Source of the DNA: Hortaea werneckii
Lineage: Eukaryota; Ascomycota; Dothideomycetes; Mycosphaerellales; Teratosphaeriaceae
NCBI GenBank assembly: GCA_037044905.1
Contig: JBAOKB010000166.1
Location: forward strand, 1-64,000
Direction of reading: 5' to 3'
DNA: 64,000 bases
Below are positions 1-11,919 of this stretch, in pieces. The notes beneath the pieces were generated by a model. That model had not been told where the DNA came from. It saw only the letters and a program-made list of their open reading frames with translations, and did not search any database. Each line of letters starts with the position of its first letter. Position 1 is the stretch's first letter. Both the position numbers and the translations under genes were made by a program.

Positions 1-3000
1 AGACTGCAGCAGCTTGGTCCAAGTAGTTGTGTAGGTCATGCTCCGAGTACACGGTGTTCATAGCGGCACCCGAAAGCACGTATGAAGGCCTGACCAGGAC
101 GAGGGGTACTTGACCCGTTGGCAGAACTCCTTTGCCTCTTCCGTGCTGGTAAGCTCCTTCCACTGCGGCTGGTCGACGCCCAGTCTGTCGAGCATGCGGG
201 AGAACTTGTATCGGTTCTCGGCCGTATGGATCATACTAGGGGATGTGCCGTAGATTTTGACGTTGGAGCGGTACAGCGGGAGGGCAATGTTGTTTGGAAC
301 TTGTCCACCCATAGAGATGATGACACCGCTCGATCGCTCCAATTCGTAAATGTCAGAATTGTCTCTTGGGTGATGTTCTCGAAATACAGGCGGTCGGCTT
401 CGTCGTAGTCGGTGCTGACCGTTTCCGGGTTGAACGGTTAGGAAGTTAGCTTGGGAGTCCAATGTAGTGGCATTTTCATGAAGCTGGGGCCGGGAAGGGA
501 GGTACGTACAGAGCACCAGTCGAACTCCACAGAAGAACCAATACGGTAGACACGACAGAGCCGAGGACCATAACACCCTGGTCGTTAAAGTGGATGTCGT
601 GCTGGGCGCCATTGTAGGTGGTGTAGAGGTAGTTAGTGAAAGCGGGGAATTCGGCGGCGACAGTGTCAATCTGCTTGACCACCGGCATGATACCAGCGTC
701 AACACGGACACGACGCACGTGGGCTTCGTTGCTGTCCCAGAAAAGAGCCAGCTGGCGGTCCGAGAAGCCCAACTCCTTCGCCCGGCGGAAGGTCTTGATG
801 GGCACAGAGTCGACCGAGTGCTCTTTCATGAGCGCTCCCATATCCTTGCTGAAGTTCGATAGGCCCTTCAGGCGGTAGAGGAACCAACGGTCGATCTTGG
901 TCAACTCCCACACCTTCTCGGCAGAATAGCCGTTGTGCATGGCATTGGCAATAGCGAACATGCGCTGGTCAGACGGTGTCTGCAACTCGGTGTCGATATC
1001 GATGGACATCAGAGCTTTGGTCTCGTTGAATCCAAGGTTACTGGGGTCGACGGATCTGATAGCTTTTTGGATAGCTTCTTCGAACGTTCTGCCAATGGCC
1101 ATGACCTCACCCACACTCTTCATAGAGGAGCCAAGCAGCGTAGAGACGCGCGTGAACTTCTTAAGATCCCAACGTGGAATCTTGACAACAACGTAGTCGA
1201 GAGATGGCTCGAAGCAAGCGCAAGTCACCTTGGTGACTGTGTTCTTAATCTCGTTCAATGGGATGTTGAGACCGAGCTTAGCCGCAACGAAGGCGAGAGG
1301 ATAGCCGGTTGCCTTCGACGCCAGAGCCGAAGATCTCGAGAGACGAGCGTTGACCTCGATGATGCAGAATTCCCTGCTCTCGGGGTTAAGAGCGTATTGA
1401 ATGTTGCACTCACCCACGACTCCAAGGTGACGGATGACCTTTACGGCCGTAGTCCGGAGCATGTTGTAGTCCTCGTCTGACAGAGTCTGCGATGGCGCAA
1501 CAACGACGGAATCACCAGTGTGGATGCCCAAAGGATCGAAGTTCTCCATGTTACACACGGTGATACAGTTGTCGTGTGCATCACGGACAACCTCGTACTC
1601 GACCTCTTTCCAGCCCTTCATACTCTTTTCGATGAGCACTTGCGGGCTAACAGCAAAGGCCTTGTTGCAAAGGTCGATCAGCTGCTCCTTGTTGTCTGCG
1701 AAACCACTTCCCAATCCGCCAAGCGCGTAAGCTGCGCGGCAAATAACGGGGTAGCCGATGCCATCGACTGCCTCGAGAGCCTCCTGCATGTTGTTGGCGG
1801 ACTTGGACTTGGCGCACGGTGCATCAATAGACTCCATGCTCCGTGCGAAGAGCTCACGATCTTCGGTGGTAATGACTGTGTCGATTGGCGTACCAAGCAC
1901 TTGTACGCCAAGCGACTCAAATTCGTCCTTAAGCTGAATACCAACTTGCAGTGCGGTCTGACCGCCAAAAGTGCAGTAGATCGCGTCTGGCTTTTCCTGT
2001 TTGATGACCTTGCGCACAAAGTCTGCGTTGACAGGCAGGAAGTAGACCTTGTCAGCCAAGCCTTGCGACGTTTGAATAGTCGCAATGTTGGGGTTGATGA
2101 GCACCGTGTAGATGCCTTCCTCCTTGAGCGCTTTGATGGCTTGGCTACCAGAGTAATCGAACTCTCCGGCCTGACCAATGCTGAGACCACCACTGCCGAG
2201 CACAAGAACCTTCTTTGGATGCAGGACAGGGTTCTTCGCGCGGTTCTCAGCAATGTCACCACCAGGGAAGCTGACTGGTTGTTGCATCTTCTTGGAGTCC
2301 TTCAGGACGTCCATGATGGTCTGAATGAAGACGTCGAACAGGAACTCTGTGTCGCGAGGTCCTGGTGCACTTTCCGGGTGAAATTGCACACTGAAGTATG
2401 GTCGGCTGACGTGGCGGATACCTTCGTTGCTGTGGTCGTTGGCATTGACGAACAGCTCGCTCCAGTCCTTTGGCAAGGTGTCGGCATTGACAGCATATCC
2501 GTGGTTCTGAGAGGTGATGTAACACTTGCCAGAGAGCAAGTTGGTGCAAGGGATGTTGTGGCCACGGTTGCCGAACTTCATCTTCAAGGTATCAGCGCCA
2601 GCAGCACGAGCCATGAGCTGATGACCCAAACAGATACCGAAGATCGGAATCCGAGCTTCCTCGATCGTCGCCTGGATGTGCTTGACGGTCGATTCCATGA
2701 AAGCCGGGTCACCAGGACCGTTGGAGATGAAGAGACCGTCGTACTCTTTGCCGGCAAGTTGGGCGAAATCGTAGTCCCATGGCACTACCTCAACCTCCAC
2801 GCCGCGGTTGACCAGACATCGCAGCTGGTTGAATTTCAACCCAACATCAACACACACAACACGCACGGGTCTACCTGACGGATGCTTCAACGCACTGGAC
2901 GCACTTGGGCTGTAAAGCTTGGGCTGAGGCGTTGAGACTATGGAAACGAATCAGATTCGATGTACTATGACTACTAGCAGGCAAGGCAAGCTTACCATCA

Positions 3001-3692
3001 GCGACTAGGTTCCTGATGTTCGGATCGTACCAATCGATCGTATCGTATGTTGCGATCTCCTTGTACTTGCGCTGGTTGAAGTAGCCATTGGCGCCGTTTG
3101 CCGTCAGCTTGCCGTTGACAGCATTCATGTTTGGCTCCATTGGCGTCTTAGCCGGTGTCATGGTGCCGTTTGGGGTCACTGCACCCGTGGGTGCAACGTC
3201 GGACACGCGCTCGCTGCCAGTCTGCATGAGCAGACGGCCCAGCATGCTTCCATTTTCCCGTATCCGCTTCGTCAAGGCTCGGGTGTCTACGCCGCATACG
3301 GCAGGAACGTTTTGCTCTTTCAACCACGAGCCGAGGGAAGACTTGGCTAGGTAGTGCGAGTACTCCTCGCCGGCGTAGGAGGCCACGACGAGACCCGCGA
3401 TGTGAATCTCAGCGGCTTCGAAGTGCGCTGGGATGTCTTGGAGGACAGCGTCTCTGTCCTCCCGCGAAGGCACACCGTAATTGCCAACGAGTGGGAAGGT
3501 AATGACCAAGATCTGGCCTCTGTAGGAAGGATCCGTTATGGATTCAGGATAACCCACCATACCAGTCTGGAAGACCAGCTCTCCAGCAACGCTGCGGTGA
3601 GCTCCAAAGCTTCGACCCTCGGCGAAGCGAAGGGCGTTCTCGCCGTCCTTCACTTCCAGAGCCATCATGCTCTCCATCTCCTGGCCGGCCAT
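1..3692 (-). CDS. pyrABCN: Multifunctional CPSase-aspartate transcarbamylase (pyrABCN/URA2), 3' part off the window
   Basis: First enzymes of de novo pyrimidine synthesis: glutamine-dependent carbamoyl-phosphate synthase fused to later domains (DHOase-like and ATCase in this family, beyond the left edge). From the start: CPSase small-subunit domain (ELVFQTGMVGYPES, GVDTRALTKRIRE), class I amidotransferase (GICLGHQL with the catalytic Cys, QFHPES), then the CPSase large subunit (GSGGLSIGQAGEFDYSGSQA, ATP-grasp). The fused GATase-synthetase marks the pyrimidine enzyme, not the arginine one. I start at ATG 3692 (MAGQEMES); an in-frame ATG at 3818 gives an unconserved extension. A 58-bp intron at 2995-2938 restores LVADVSTPQPKLYS. 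Exon 2 is clean down to about 560. Below that the frame is broken several times, so the true coding path there cannot be given (see findings). Family certain; integrity at the edge uncertain. Confidence 0.93.
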
Positions 3693-4163
3693 CTTCGCTT
3701 GCAGCTGCTGCTTCAGCCTGTTGTTTGAAAGAGGGCAGAAGTGCGACCAGGAAAGAAAGCCTACGACTTCGGACGAAGACCTTTTCTGAGAAGAAAAGCT
3801 CACAGGCGCACAGACCATAGTGCGTCAACCGCCGGCTACATCCGTTTAGCGCGGAGTCTCCTGCAACGTCGATCACTCGGCATCGAAGGAATTTGGAAGG
3901 CAGTCGTGCCAATACCGTAGTCACAAATTATTAATGAGGAGCTACCCCAGGCCGGCTCCTTAAAACAAGTGGGATGGCGTGGGGTACATTCAGTGGCCAC
4001 GTCCTGGATCATGACTGACCGATGGCACAAAATGAGGCACCAAAGCATGCTCCGGTCTCTTGATTTTGGCTCAGCTAGGTTCCAGGCCCCTCGGAGTGCG
4101 TAGCCGGCAACAACTCCATCCTGACACTACATCAACCGTCTCCCAACCGACACTCAAGGATGT
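3693..4163. other. Intergenic gap between two minus-strand genes
   Basis: This is the 5' flank of pyrABCN and the 3' flank of the MFS gene. I see no conserved coding frame, RNA gene or repeat in it; the ORFs here are short and unlike any family. Confidence 0.5.
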
Positions 4164-5821
4164 TCATTCTTTTCTCTTGCCTACCATTGGCATTCCAGCC
4201 CAGCAGATCAGCATGACCACAAAGCTGGCAATACACACCGGATGCAAAACGTAAGTACCCTCGGTCTGGGCTAGCAGACCCGTAATAAGCGGAACTATTG
4301 CACCACCGCTCGATCCGGCGCTCGAAATGAAGCCCACCGAAGTCGTTTGTATGTTCGGTGTCAAAAGATGATTGAACATAGACCATGCACAAGGACACAC
4401 TGGCCCAAGTAAGAGGCCAACGATCGCAACAGCAACTATACATACCTCGTCAGCCCAGAGTCATGCCCTGCATAACGAAGGAATTCTTGCTTACCTGCAT
4501 TTCCAATGACATCCGGAATTAACCAAGACATTAGTTGAAAGATTAGCACTCCAGCTCCTAGGCTAAACACTAGCTTCTTCTCGCCGACCTTCCGAGACGC
4601 GTGTGTGATTACGAAGCGGCCAACCGTAATGCCGGCCCAGAAACCTGCTGTTACATAGCCCACTTTCTGTGGATTCCCATTTCGATAATCAATAAGGTAC
4701 GAGATGAACCAGCCAGACTCAGCGACTTCGGCTCCCTGGTACGTGAAGATGAAGAGCGCTCCAATTAGAGTAATCCTGTTTTGGAGGGCGCGTCCAAGAA
4801 GTCTCATCTTTGACGGCTGTCTGATGCCCGCTTCAGACTGCTCATCTGGAGCATCATTTGAACTGTGATGGAAATGACTGGTCGGTTCGGTCTCAAGACC
4901 CCAAAAGGCCCAGCCGCCAAACGCAAAGCAGATGAGTCTCACACCAATAGTGACCAAGTAAAAGCGGGACCATAGAATTCCGTTGGACGCCAAAGCTGTT
5001 GCCACAATCGGCCCCAAGATTCCGCCGATGCCGTATGAGCCATGCGCTGCTCCTAGGATGATTGTCGGATTTGCGAGATTGCCGCAGAAGACATTGTTCA
5101 ATGCGAGATTTATTGCGTTGCCAAATCCAAGCAGCAAATAGGCAATGACCACGGCAGGGAACGGGGGACTGCAAGCCGCAATTATGTATCCGGCGATCAT
5201 GGAACACTCAGAGCCCATCAAAGTGGTCGCCCTACCGTACCTCTCGCGCAGCACATCTGCGAAGAATGCTGCCAGTATGAAACCTACGGCATTGGTGACC
5301 CAAATTAGAGAGACGACGGCATATCCAATGTTGTAGTAGTCTTCTATGTATGGGATCAAGGCTCCAGGCGCGCTATCGTTCATCCCGTTGCCGAAGTAGA
5401 TCAAGCACGCTGCCAGGACTCTCCACCTGTTCTTCGCCGGGAAGGAGAAGCTGGGTACCACCACCGCAAAATTGCGGTCCTGCGGAGTAGAAGGTTGGCT
5501 CGCTTCAGGATCCTGGGAAGGTTGTTTCTTCTGAGTACCTGCACGGCTTGCGGATGAGGAGGTTGGCCTTTTACCATAGGAAGCATCGGAAGATGAATCG
5601 CCTTGCAAGTTTCCATAGTCAGCAATGTCTATGGCATCTAGCTCCTCGAGCGTAGGTGGTCTGGAATCTCGTGATGTTAGCCCCCGGCTCGGGCTTCCTG
5701 ACTGCATTGTCAGGACTGCTGCAAATGCACTCGGATCCATGATTGGAAAAGGTCCAGTCTTGTCTTGAGACTTGATTGGTACTGCTTGATGACAATTGCT
5801 CCCACGGCCTCTCATGAACAA
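4164..5821 (-). CDS. Major facilitator superfamily transporter (fungal Bsc6-like group)
   Basis: Predicted 12-helix plasma- or organelle-membrane transporter; substrate unknown. Two exons: 5821-4495 and 4435-4164, joined by a 59-bp intron (GTAAGC donor, CTGAC branch, TATAG acceptor) that reads DVIGNAVAVAIVGLLLGP. About 135 residues of Ser/Pro-rich hydrophilic N-terminus precede the first helix (RWRVLAACLIYFGNGMND). Other hallmarks are an RERYGR loop after helix 2, a charged central loop, and GKRKE at the C-terminus. The longest start is ATG 5821; ATG 5740 (MDPSAFAAV) is an equally possible start. The gene is divergent from the UNC-45 gene across 440 bp. The similarity to fungal MFS proteins annotated as bypass-of-stop-codon 6 is from memory of family features, so subfamily and substrate are tentative. 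Confidence 0.85.
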
Positions 5822-6261
5822 TTTATATGATTTAATTTGATCTCGATTGGTAATATCAAGTATCTAGATGACTCTTCAGAAGTATATTGCCTGTGACAAC
5901 ACATCCTCTGTCGTACATCGAACTTGACGTAGCGGAAGCGGAAACCTCAAAAGGGCAAGTGACGCCGCGGCCTCTGACAGAAACAGTCATTCTCCGACGC
6001 CAAAGTGACATGGAGACAAGGGCGAGAATCACGTATGTTACTGTTTGTGGGTTTGGACTCCGCCAAGTAACATTATTGTAATGATGCAGCAGGCTCGGTT
6101 GAAAAGAAGGAAAAGTCATGCAAGTCGCGGTGCCTGTTGAAGTGTTGTTCCGGTTAGTAAGCGAATTTTCCGAGATCGGAAGGAGCATGCCGACGACCAA
6201 GTTTGCTTTCGCGCGGCGGCCGTCCATGCCGTGGAAGTTAATAAAAACATGATTAAGCATC

Positions 6262-8795
6262 ATGTCGCCAAATGAAGACGTCTCATCCAAGCTTTCGACG
6301 CTGCTGTCGCAGGTAGACGATGCCTCGCGAATCAACGAACTATCAAAGGCGGCGGCATTGCTTAGGGAAGCTTCTCAATTAGCGCCACAGGATGAAGATA
6401 TCAAACGACGATGGGTCTCATTGCAGCAGCGCGAAGCCGGAAACTCGGAGAGTCTGACCACTATCAAGACTTACATCGAGAGTCGTGAAGAAGATGCCCG
6501 GAAAAACGCAATCCAGGCGCTGAGCAAGAAGCAGTTGACTCCCGTTGAAGCAAGCGAAGCATTCGATCTTCTCTTGGGATCGAGCAGTGATCTCCCTTCG
6601 CTCGACGAAGTTCTGAGCACCCTACTAGGCCGACAAATTGAAGTGCGCAGATCAGTGGCAAAGAAAGTCAGTACTTCCGCCACCGAGGCTTTCGAGCAGC
6701 TCTCTCCATGTGGCGATGAGACCTTCCGTGCTTTCACCGGGCTCCTTTTCGACAAATCCTTGTGGCCAACCAAAGATGCACAGCAAACTGCTCAGCAAGA
6801 TCTGTTCCGGCTGTGCATTGCCAGCCTCATTGACGCGGGTGTCGAGCGACCAGATCGCCTCATGAAGGCAGTTGCTCGACAGCTCGCTGTCCAGCCAGAG
6901 AATGTTGTGAGCCTCATTGACGAAGATGTTTTTGACATTGTCCTTTCAGAGCTCGACATCAGACATGATAACAGCCTGAGAAGCCAGGCAATGGTAGCCA
7001 TGTCCCGGCTGCTTGAGGTTAGCAAGGAGGACGGAGAGAAACTATTTGCAAGTTTCGTTACCAATCATGTTGCGAAGAAAACCAACGATGATCTTATTAT
7101 GGCATTCTCGGCAGCTTCTTCAGTCTTTCCAGTTCTACCTGCTGTGGCCTCGAGGCTCTTTCTAACAGAGGGCTTCGTGCAAGGACTCGTCCCGCACCTT
7201 GAAAGGAACTCGGAAGCTGCGGCTTCTGGTAAGAAGTACGTGACAGTGCCCTTTATCATTCATCATTGGACCGCTTGAGTTTGCATCTAATGCTAACTGA
7301 TTTCAGAAAAAGCAAGTCTCTGGAGCAGGCTGCTCTCGAGCTACTTAGCGCAGCATGCGTTGACAAGTCTTGCCGAGAACTTATCAGAAAGTACTGCTCG
7401 GATTGGTTACAAAGTGTTTCTGAGGAGAGAAACGGCGTCCAAGAAGCGCTTGCAGCATTGGTTCTCGCGAAGATCAACGAAGAGTCAGTCGACCAAGTCA
7501 CTGATAAGCTTTCTGGTCTTGTCATTGGTGGTGACAACGAGCGCGATCAAGCCGTCGAAGGTTTAGCATACACTTCTCTTCAGCCGAAGGTCAAGGAGAA
7601 AATTGCAAGCAACAATGCGCTTTTGACAGAACTTGTTGCAGTACTCAAAGACCGCCCAACAGCTGCTTTCGGAGCGCTTACGGTCCTCTCCAACCTGACG
7701 GCATATCGTAAGCCTCAATCGGAAGAAAGCAAGAAGATGTCACAGTTGAAAGCCTATGCAAATTCCTCCAAACCCGCACCAGAGGACCCTCTCGACGACG
7801 ACAAAAACGTCACAGTCCGCTGCAAGAGCGTCCTCGACAAGGATGTCATACCAGCGTTGGTCGCACGGTGCAAACAATCCACCTCACCAGCCATCATCGC
7901 CCTTGTCGTCCGCATCCTCCTCTCCCTCTCCAAAGAACAAAAACACCGCGCCTCCATGGCCCAACAAGGCGCCACCCGCCTCCTCCTCCAGATCATCGAA
8001 CGCACCTCCCAGACGGACAAAAGCACCAGCGAAGCCTCCCTCATCGAGCGCACCGCCTCGCACGCCCTCGCCCGCCTCCTGATCTCCATCAACCCGGCCC
8101 ATGTCTTCACCTCGGGCCTCCCCGTCACGTCCGCGGTATCCAGTCTCCTGCCCCTGCTGACCGCAGACCATCCCAACGACAACAACACCACCTCCGAACG
8201 CGACCTCCTCCCCACCTTCGAAACCCTGCTCGCCCTGACCAACCTCGCCTCCATGTCCGACCCCACGGCCGCCGACCTCCTAACCCGCTCCGCGACCCCG
8301 CAAATCGAAGACCTCCTCTTCTCCACCCACCCCTTAATCCAACGCGCCACCGTCGAACTCCTCTGCAACCTGATGGCGCATCCCAGCGGCGTCAGCCTGT
8401 TCGTCCTATCCGACAGCGCGGACGCCAAACGCCGCCTCCACATCCTCTTCGCCCTAACCACTTCGGTAGACCTAGGGACGCGGCGCGCCGCAGGCGGTGC
8501 GCTGGCGATGCTAACGGAATGGGATCTGGCGCAAGACGCCGTAGTTTCCGCGCCAGAGGACAAAGGTGTCAAGGCCGTTTTGGCGCTGTGTGGGGACGAG
8601 GAGAGCGAGGAGGTGCGGCACCGGGGACTCGTGTGTCTGAGTAATTTGGTGCAAGGGCCTGGAGGGGTGGGGGAGAAGGCGAGGAAGGTTGTGAGGGAGT
8701 TGAAGGGGCAGGAGGTTTTGACGGGGGCGATGAAGCGGTCGCGGAATCCGGAGGTGTTGGAGGTTGGGGTTGAGGTTTTGAAGGTGTTGGTGTAG
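6262..8795 (+). CDS. she4: UNC-45/Cro1/She4-type myosin chaperone
   Basis: Armadillo-like helical-repeat protein of the UNC-45/She4/Rng3 family, which helps myosin heads fold together with Hsp90 and supports cytokinesis and actin-based growth. Two exons, 6262-7235 and 7307-8795. The GTACGT donor at 7236 is the only one near that keeps phase with the TTTCAG acceptor at 7306 (71-bp intron, GCTAAC branch), giving SGKKKSKSLEQ. About 820 residues. The N-terminus keeps only a short TPR-like stretch (LLREASQLAPQDEDIKRRW). The family-defining block is in exon 2: a charged segment (YANSSKPAPEDPLDDDKNV) followed by UCS-domain helices with ALVVRILLSLSKEQKHRASM and LTNLASMSD. The ATG is the first in frame. 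Synonymous sites become strikingly C-rich from about 7860 to 8500 without loss of frame. Confidence 0.88.
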
Positions 8796-9239
8796 ATGTG
8801 TTGATGGCTTCTTCTTCTTTTTTTTTTTTTTCTGACCTCATCTTTCGGCTTTCTTTTTTGCCCCATTGTTTTGCATTTTTACACCAAAAGTTACATGCGG
8901 CATGAGGTATGTGGGAGGATAGGCATCCTTCTTTGGGGTCGTTTCTGGCTTCTCTGGGAAAGAGAGGGGGGGGGAAGGGATGCATTCGAAAGGAGAAGAA
9001 AGGAAATGGGAAGATCGCAAAATTTGGCACTCACTCATTTCACACCTTTCTGAGTATCAGGCTCCACTAGCCCAAGTCTGAATTGAAGAATTTAAGAATC
9101 AAAAGAAACTTTCTACTACACAGCAGGAGAATACTCCATCCCCTCTCTCTTTCTTCGACAATCACCTCATTCGTTTCACGTCGAACAACCGATCTCGAAG
9201 GCTTTATCGTTCAGATGCAAAACCCCATCCCATATCTCT
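8796..9239. other. Convergent 3' intergenic region
   Basis: Lies between the 3' ends of the UNC-45 and Prp43 genes. It holds a T-rich tract just after the UNC-45 stop (about 8813-8831) and purine-rich sequence near 8960-9010. No gene is visible. Confidence 0.5.
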
Positions 9240-11519
9240 CTACCTCCCCATCGCCGCCCGCCTCTGCATCTTATCCCTCGTCCGCCTCAAAACCGTCTGT
9301 ACATCCCCCTTCGGGAAACTCTCGACATCATAATACGTCGGCGCAATATCGAGCAACCACTCCGGCTTCGTCGCGGTGACAGTACGGATATAATTCTTAC
9401 TGGTCAAGACAAACTCGTTATAGACGACCCACTCGGAGTCCTGGGCCAGGACGGTGGAAGGGTGGAGGAGAACGCTCTGGTTGTCCTTGACGGTGACGTA
9501 GGTCTTGCCCGAGCTGTCCTTCTTGGCGACCTGCATGAAGAAGCCGGCCGCGAGGGCGCGCCGGATGTTCTCGTAGTACTTCTTGTCCTCGAAGGGGGTG
9601 GAGACGAGTTCGAGCTCCTCGCGTTCCATGATGCGCCGGAGCTGCAGCCGGACATTGTCGGCTTGTTGCAGGGCGCGGAAGGAGAGGAAGTGGTCGTGAC
9701 ACCACTGTTTCGGGTTCTCCTGCGCGGTGGGGGATTTGAAGGCGTGGTAGACGTTGAGCATGGTGAGGTGGTCGCCGTCCTGGTGGGCGAAGAGGTCTTT
9801 CATCTCGTCCGCGCGCTTGCGGGCTGCGGCTGGTCGGACGAAGAGCTGAGGGACGGAGAGCAAGGCGGTGAGGGAGAGGATTTCGTTGGAGCAGTAGAAT
9901 TCCGGCGAGGAGATCAACATCACTGCTAAGGCGGGATCGAGTGGGAACTCCGAGGCGAGCTTGCCGAGAGCGGTCAGTTCGCCCTCGTCGTCGAGACAGG
10001 CGAGGTAGTTGAGCTCTTCGAGCGCACGCATAAGGGTCTCTGGTGCGGGTGGATCCATCAGGTCGAAGTGGACCAAGTCGTCGATGCCGAGTTTCTTCAG
10101 CTCCAACACGGTACTAGCCAAGTTGGAGCGGAGAATCTCTGGGTATGATTGGTCGATCAACTCCTTTTTGAAAGCGGCTTCGGTGTACAGCCGGAAGCAC
10201 TTTCCAGGCCGTGTACGACCGGCACGACCGGCACGCTGCTGAGCGGAGGCTTTGGAGATTGGGCTGACGAGCAGGGACTCGACACGAATGCGAGGGTTGT
10301 AGACCTTCTGTTTGGAGAAACCCGGGTCGACCACGTAGACAATACCATCGATGGTGAGCGAGGTTTCGGCAATGTTGGTGCCCACAATGACCTTGCGACC
10401 TGGCCGACCGCCTTTCTTGAAGGGAGGTGGTGCAGGTTCGAAGATCTTCTGCTGTTGAGCTGGTGGTAGGGTACCGTAGAGCGGATAGACCTTCAGGGGA
10501 CCCGCGTCGGCTTCGCGTATCATCTCGTCCGACTCCATCGTGATCTTACGACAGGCATCCTCAATCTCCTCTTCACCCGTTAAGAATAGCAGGATGTCAC
10601 CTTCGCCTTCCGTGGCATGGATCTGAAGGACGGTGCGCAATGCAGCCTCGACGTAATCGCGTTCCGGTTCCGGGGTGTAGAAGATCTCGACAGGATGCGT
10701 TCGACCAGGCACGGCAAGCAGCGGTGCGTTCAGGAAATACTTTTGGAACTTCTGTGCGTCCAGTGTAGCAGACATAATAATAATTTTCAGGTCTGGTCGT
10801 CTCAGCACCACTTCCTTCAACAGACCCATCAGGATATCCGTCGCGAGCGTCCGCTCGTGGGCTTCGTCCAGAATAATAGTCGAATATCTCTTCAAGTCAT
10901 GATCGTTCATCGCCTCGCGCAGCAGCATACCGTCGGTCATATACTTCATGATCGTCTTCGGACCGGTCGCATCCTCGAACCGAATGCTATAACCGACCTC
11001 CTCACCCAAAGTGACGTCCATCTCCTGCGCAACACGCTGAGCAACCGACATGGCGGCCACACGTCGCGGCTGGGTACAGGCAATCATCTTGCCCTGGGTC
11101 TGCGGCAGATCATCGTAGAGGACGAACTGCGGGATCTGGGTCGTCTTACCAGAACCAGTCTCGCCGACGAAGACGAGGATCTGGGATTTCTGGTATAGAT
11201 CGAGGAACTCTTGTCGCTGGGCGTGGACGGGGAGATCGCGGCGGGTCTTAAGGATGGAGAAGTAGCGGTCGCTAAGTTGGTTGCCGTTGAAGGGGTTTAG
11301 CGGGCCATCTTCTGCTTTGGCGGCGGCTTTGGCGGTGGTGGCGTGGCGAGTGAGGCCAGCGATGGAGCTGGCATTGCCATTTGCCTGCCCACTCGCTCCG
11401 TTGCTCCCGTCGCCGTCGTGCATGTGGGCGAGGTATGGGTTGTTCTTGGCGGCATCCATATCGGAGTCGTCGCTGATCTTCTGTCGCTTGAAGCGACTCT
11501 TGCGCGCGTCCTCGGCCAT
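9240..11519 (-). CDS. prp43: DEAH-box RNA helicase Prp43
   Basis: ATP-dependent RNA helicase that releases the intron lariat and disassembles the spliceosome, and also works in ribosome biogenesis; activated by G-patch proteins. A single 759-residue exon, the normal length for Prp43. Motifs in order: GETGSGKTTQIPQF (I), TQPRRVAAMSVAQRVA (Ia), DEAHERT (II), MSATLDAQKF (III), LFLTGEEEIE, GTNIAETSLTIDGI (V), QRAGRAGRTRPG (VI). These are followed by winged-helix, ratchet and OB-fold regions ending TRDKMQRRAAMGR. I use ATG 11519 (MAEDARKSRFKRQK); an upstream in-frame ATG at 11609 adds 30 arginine-rich residues absent from the family. The order and the short polar N-terminus separate it from Prp2, Prp16 and Prp22. 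It shares a 400-bp divergent promoter with the PRMT5 gene. Confidence 0.95.
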   Translation of the reverse strand: MAEDARKSRFKRQKISDDSDMDAAKNNPYLAHMHDGDGSNGASGQANGNASSIAGLTRHATTAKAAAKAEDGPLNPFNGNQLSDRYFSILKTRRDLPVHAQRQEFLDLYQKSQILVFVGETGSGKTTQIPQFVLYDDLPQTQGKMIACTQPRRVAAMSVAQRVAQEMDVTLGEEVGYSIRFEDATGPKTIMKYMTDGMLLREAMNDHDLKRYSTIILDEAHERTLATDILMGLLKEVVLRRPDLKIIIMSATLDAQKFQKYFLNAPLLAVPGRTHPVEIFYTPEPERDYVEAALRTVLQIHATEGEGDILLFLTGEEEIEDACRKITMESDEMIREADAGPLKVYPLYGTLPPAQQQKIFEPAPPPFKKGGRPGRKVIVGTNIAETSLTIDGIVYVVDPGFSKQKVYNPRIRVESLLVSPISKASAQQRAGRAGRTRPGKCFRLYTEAAFKKELIDQSYPEILRSNLASTVLELKKLGIDDLVHFDLMDPPAPETLMRALEELNYLACLDDEGELTALGKLASEFPLDPALAVMLISSPEFYCSNEILSLTALLSVPQLFVRPAAARKRADEMKDLFAHQDGDHLTMLNVYHAFKSPTAQENPKQWCHDHFLSFRALQQADNVRLQLRRIMEREELELVSTPFEDKKYYENIRRALAAGFFMQVAKKDSSGKTYVTVKDNQSVLLHPSTVLAQDSEWVVYNEFVLTSKNYIRTVTATKPEWLLDIAPTYYDVESFPKGDVQTVLRRTRDKMQRRAAMGR

Positions 11520-11919
11520 AGTGATGATGTCGACCGATTCAATTATTCGGAGACGCAAGCGGAAGCGGATTCGCAGAAGATTTCGGGCGAAGACTGACTC
11601 GCGCAGCAACCAAGTGACGCGGGCGCCGATCGAGCATGGAAACCGAAAGTCCTGGGACGAACGATTCGGAACTGGAGAGCAGATGGCGAAGAAACCAGCA
11701 CAGAATCTTCCGGCCTGGCCTGGCCTGGCTTTTACATATATTCCTTATTATTAGACACCACATTCATTGGGCAGCAATACAATTGCTAGCTGCATGCTTG
11801 CGGTAGTGGTTGTAAAATTGATCAGTACAACATTCATTCTTCCATCACGGAGTCGCTATTCAAACTAATCATCATCACCCCTTCAAATCGATTAATCGAT
11901 CCAGGAAACCAACCAAGCC
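11520..11919. promoter_or_regulatory. Divergent promoter, prp43 / PRMT5
   Basis: 400 bp between two start codons pointing away from each other; presumably carries both promoters. No specific motif stands out to me. Confidence 0.5.

Noticed and set aside
1520..2878. 452-codon plus-strand ORF
   Set aside because: Lies entirely antisense to the conserved CPSase exon; its length is a by-product of the codon usage of the real gene.
7754..8866. 370-codon minus-strand ORF and a 258-codon plus-strand ORF rich in Pro/Arg/His
   Set aside because: Both are shadows of the UNC-45 second exon, caused by C-rich third positions there.
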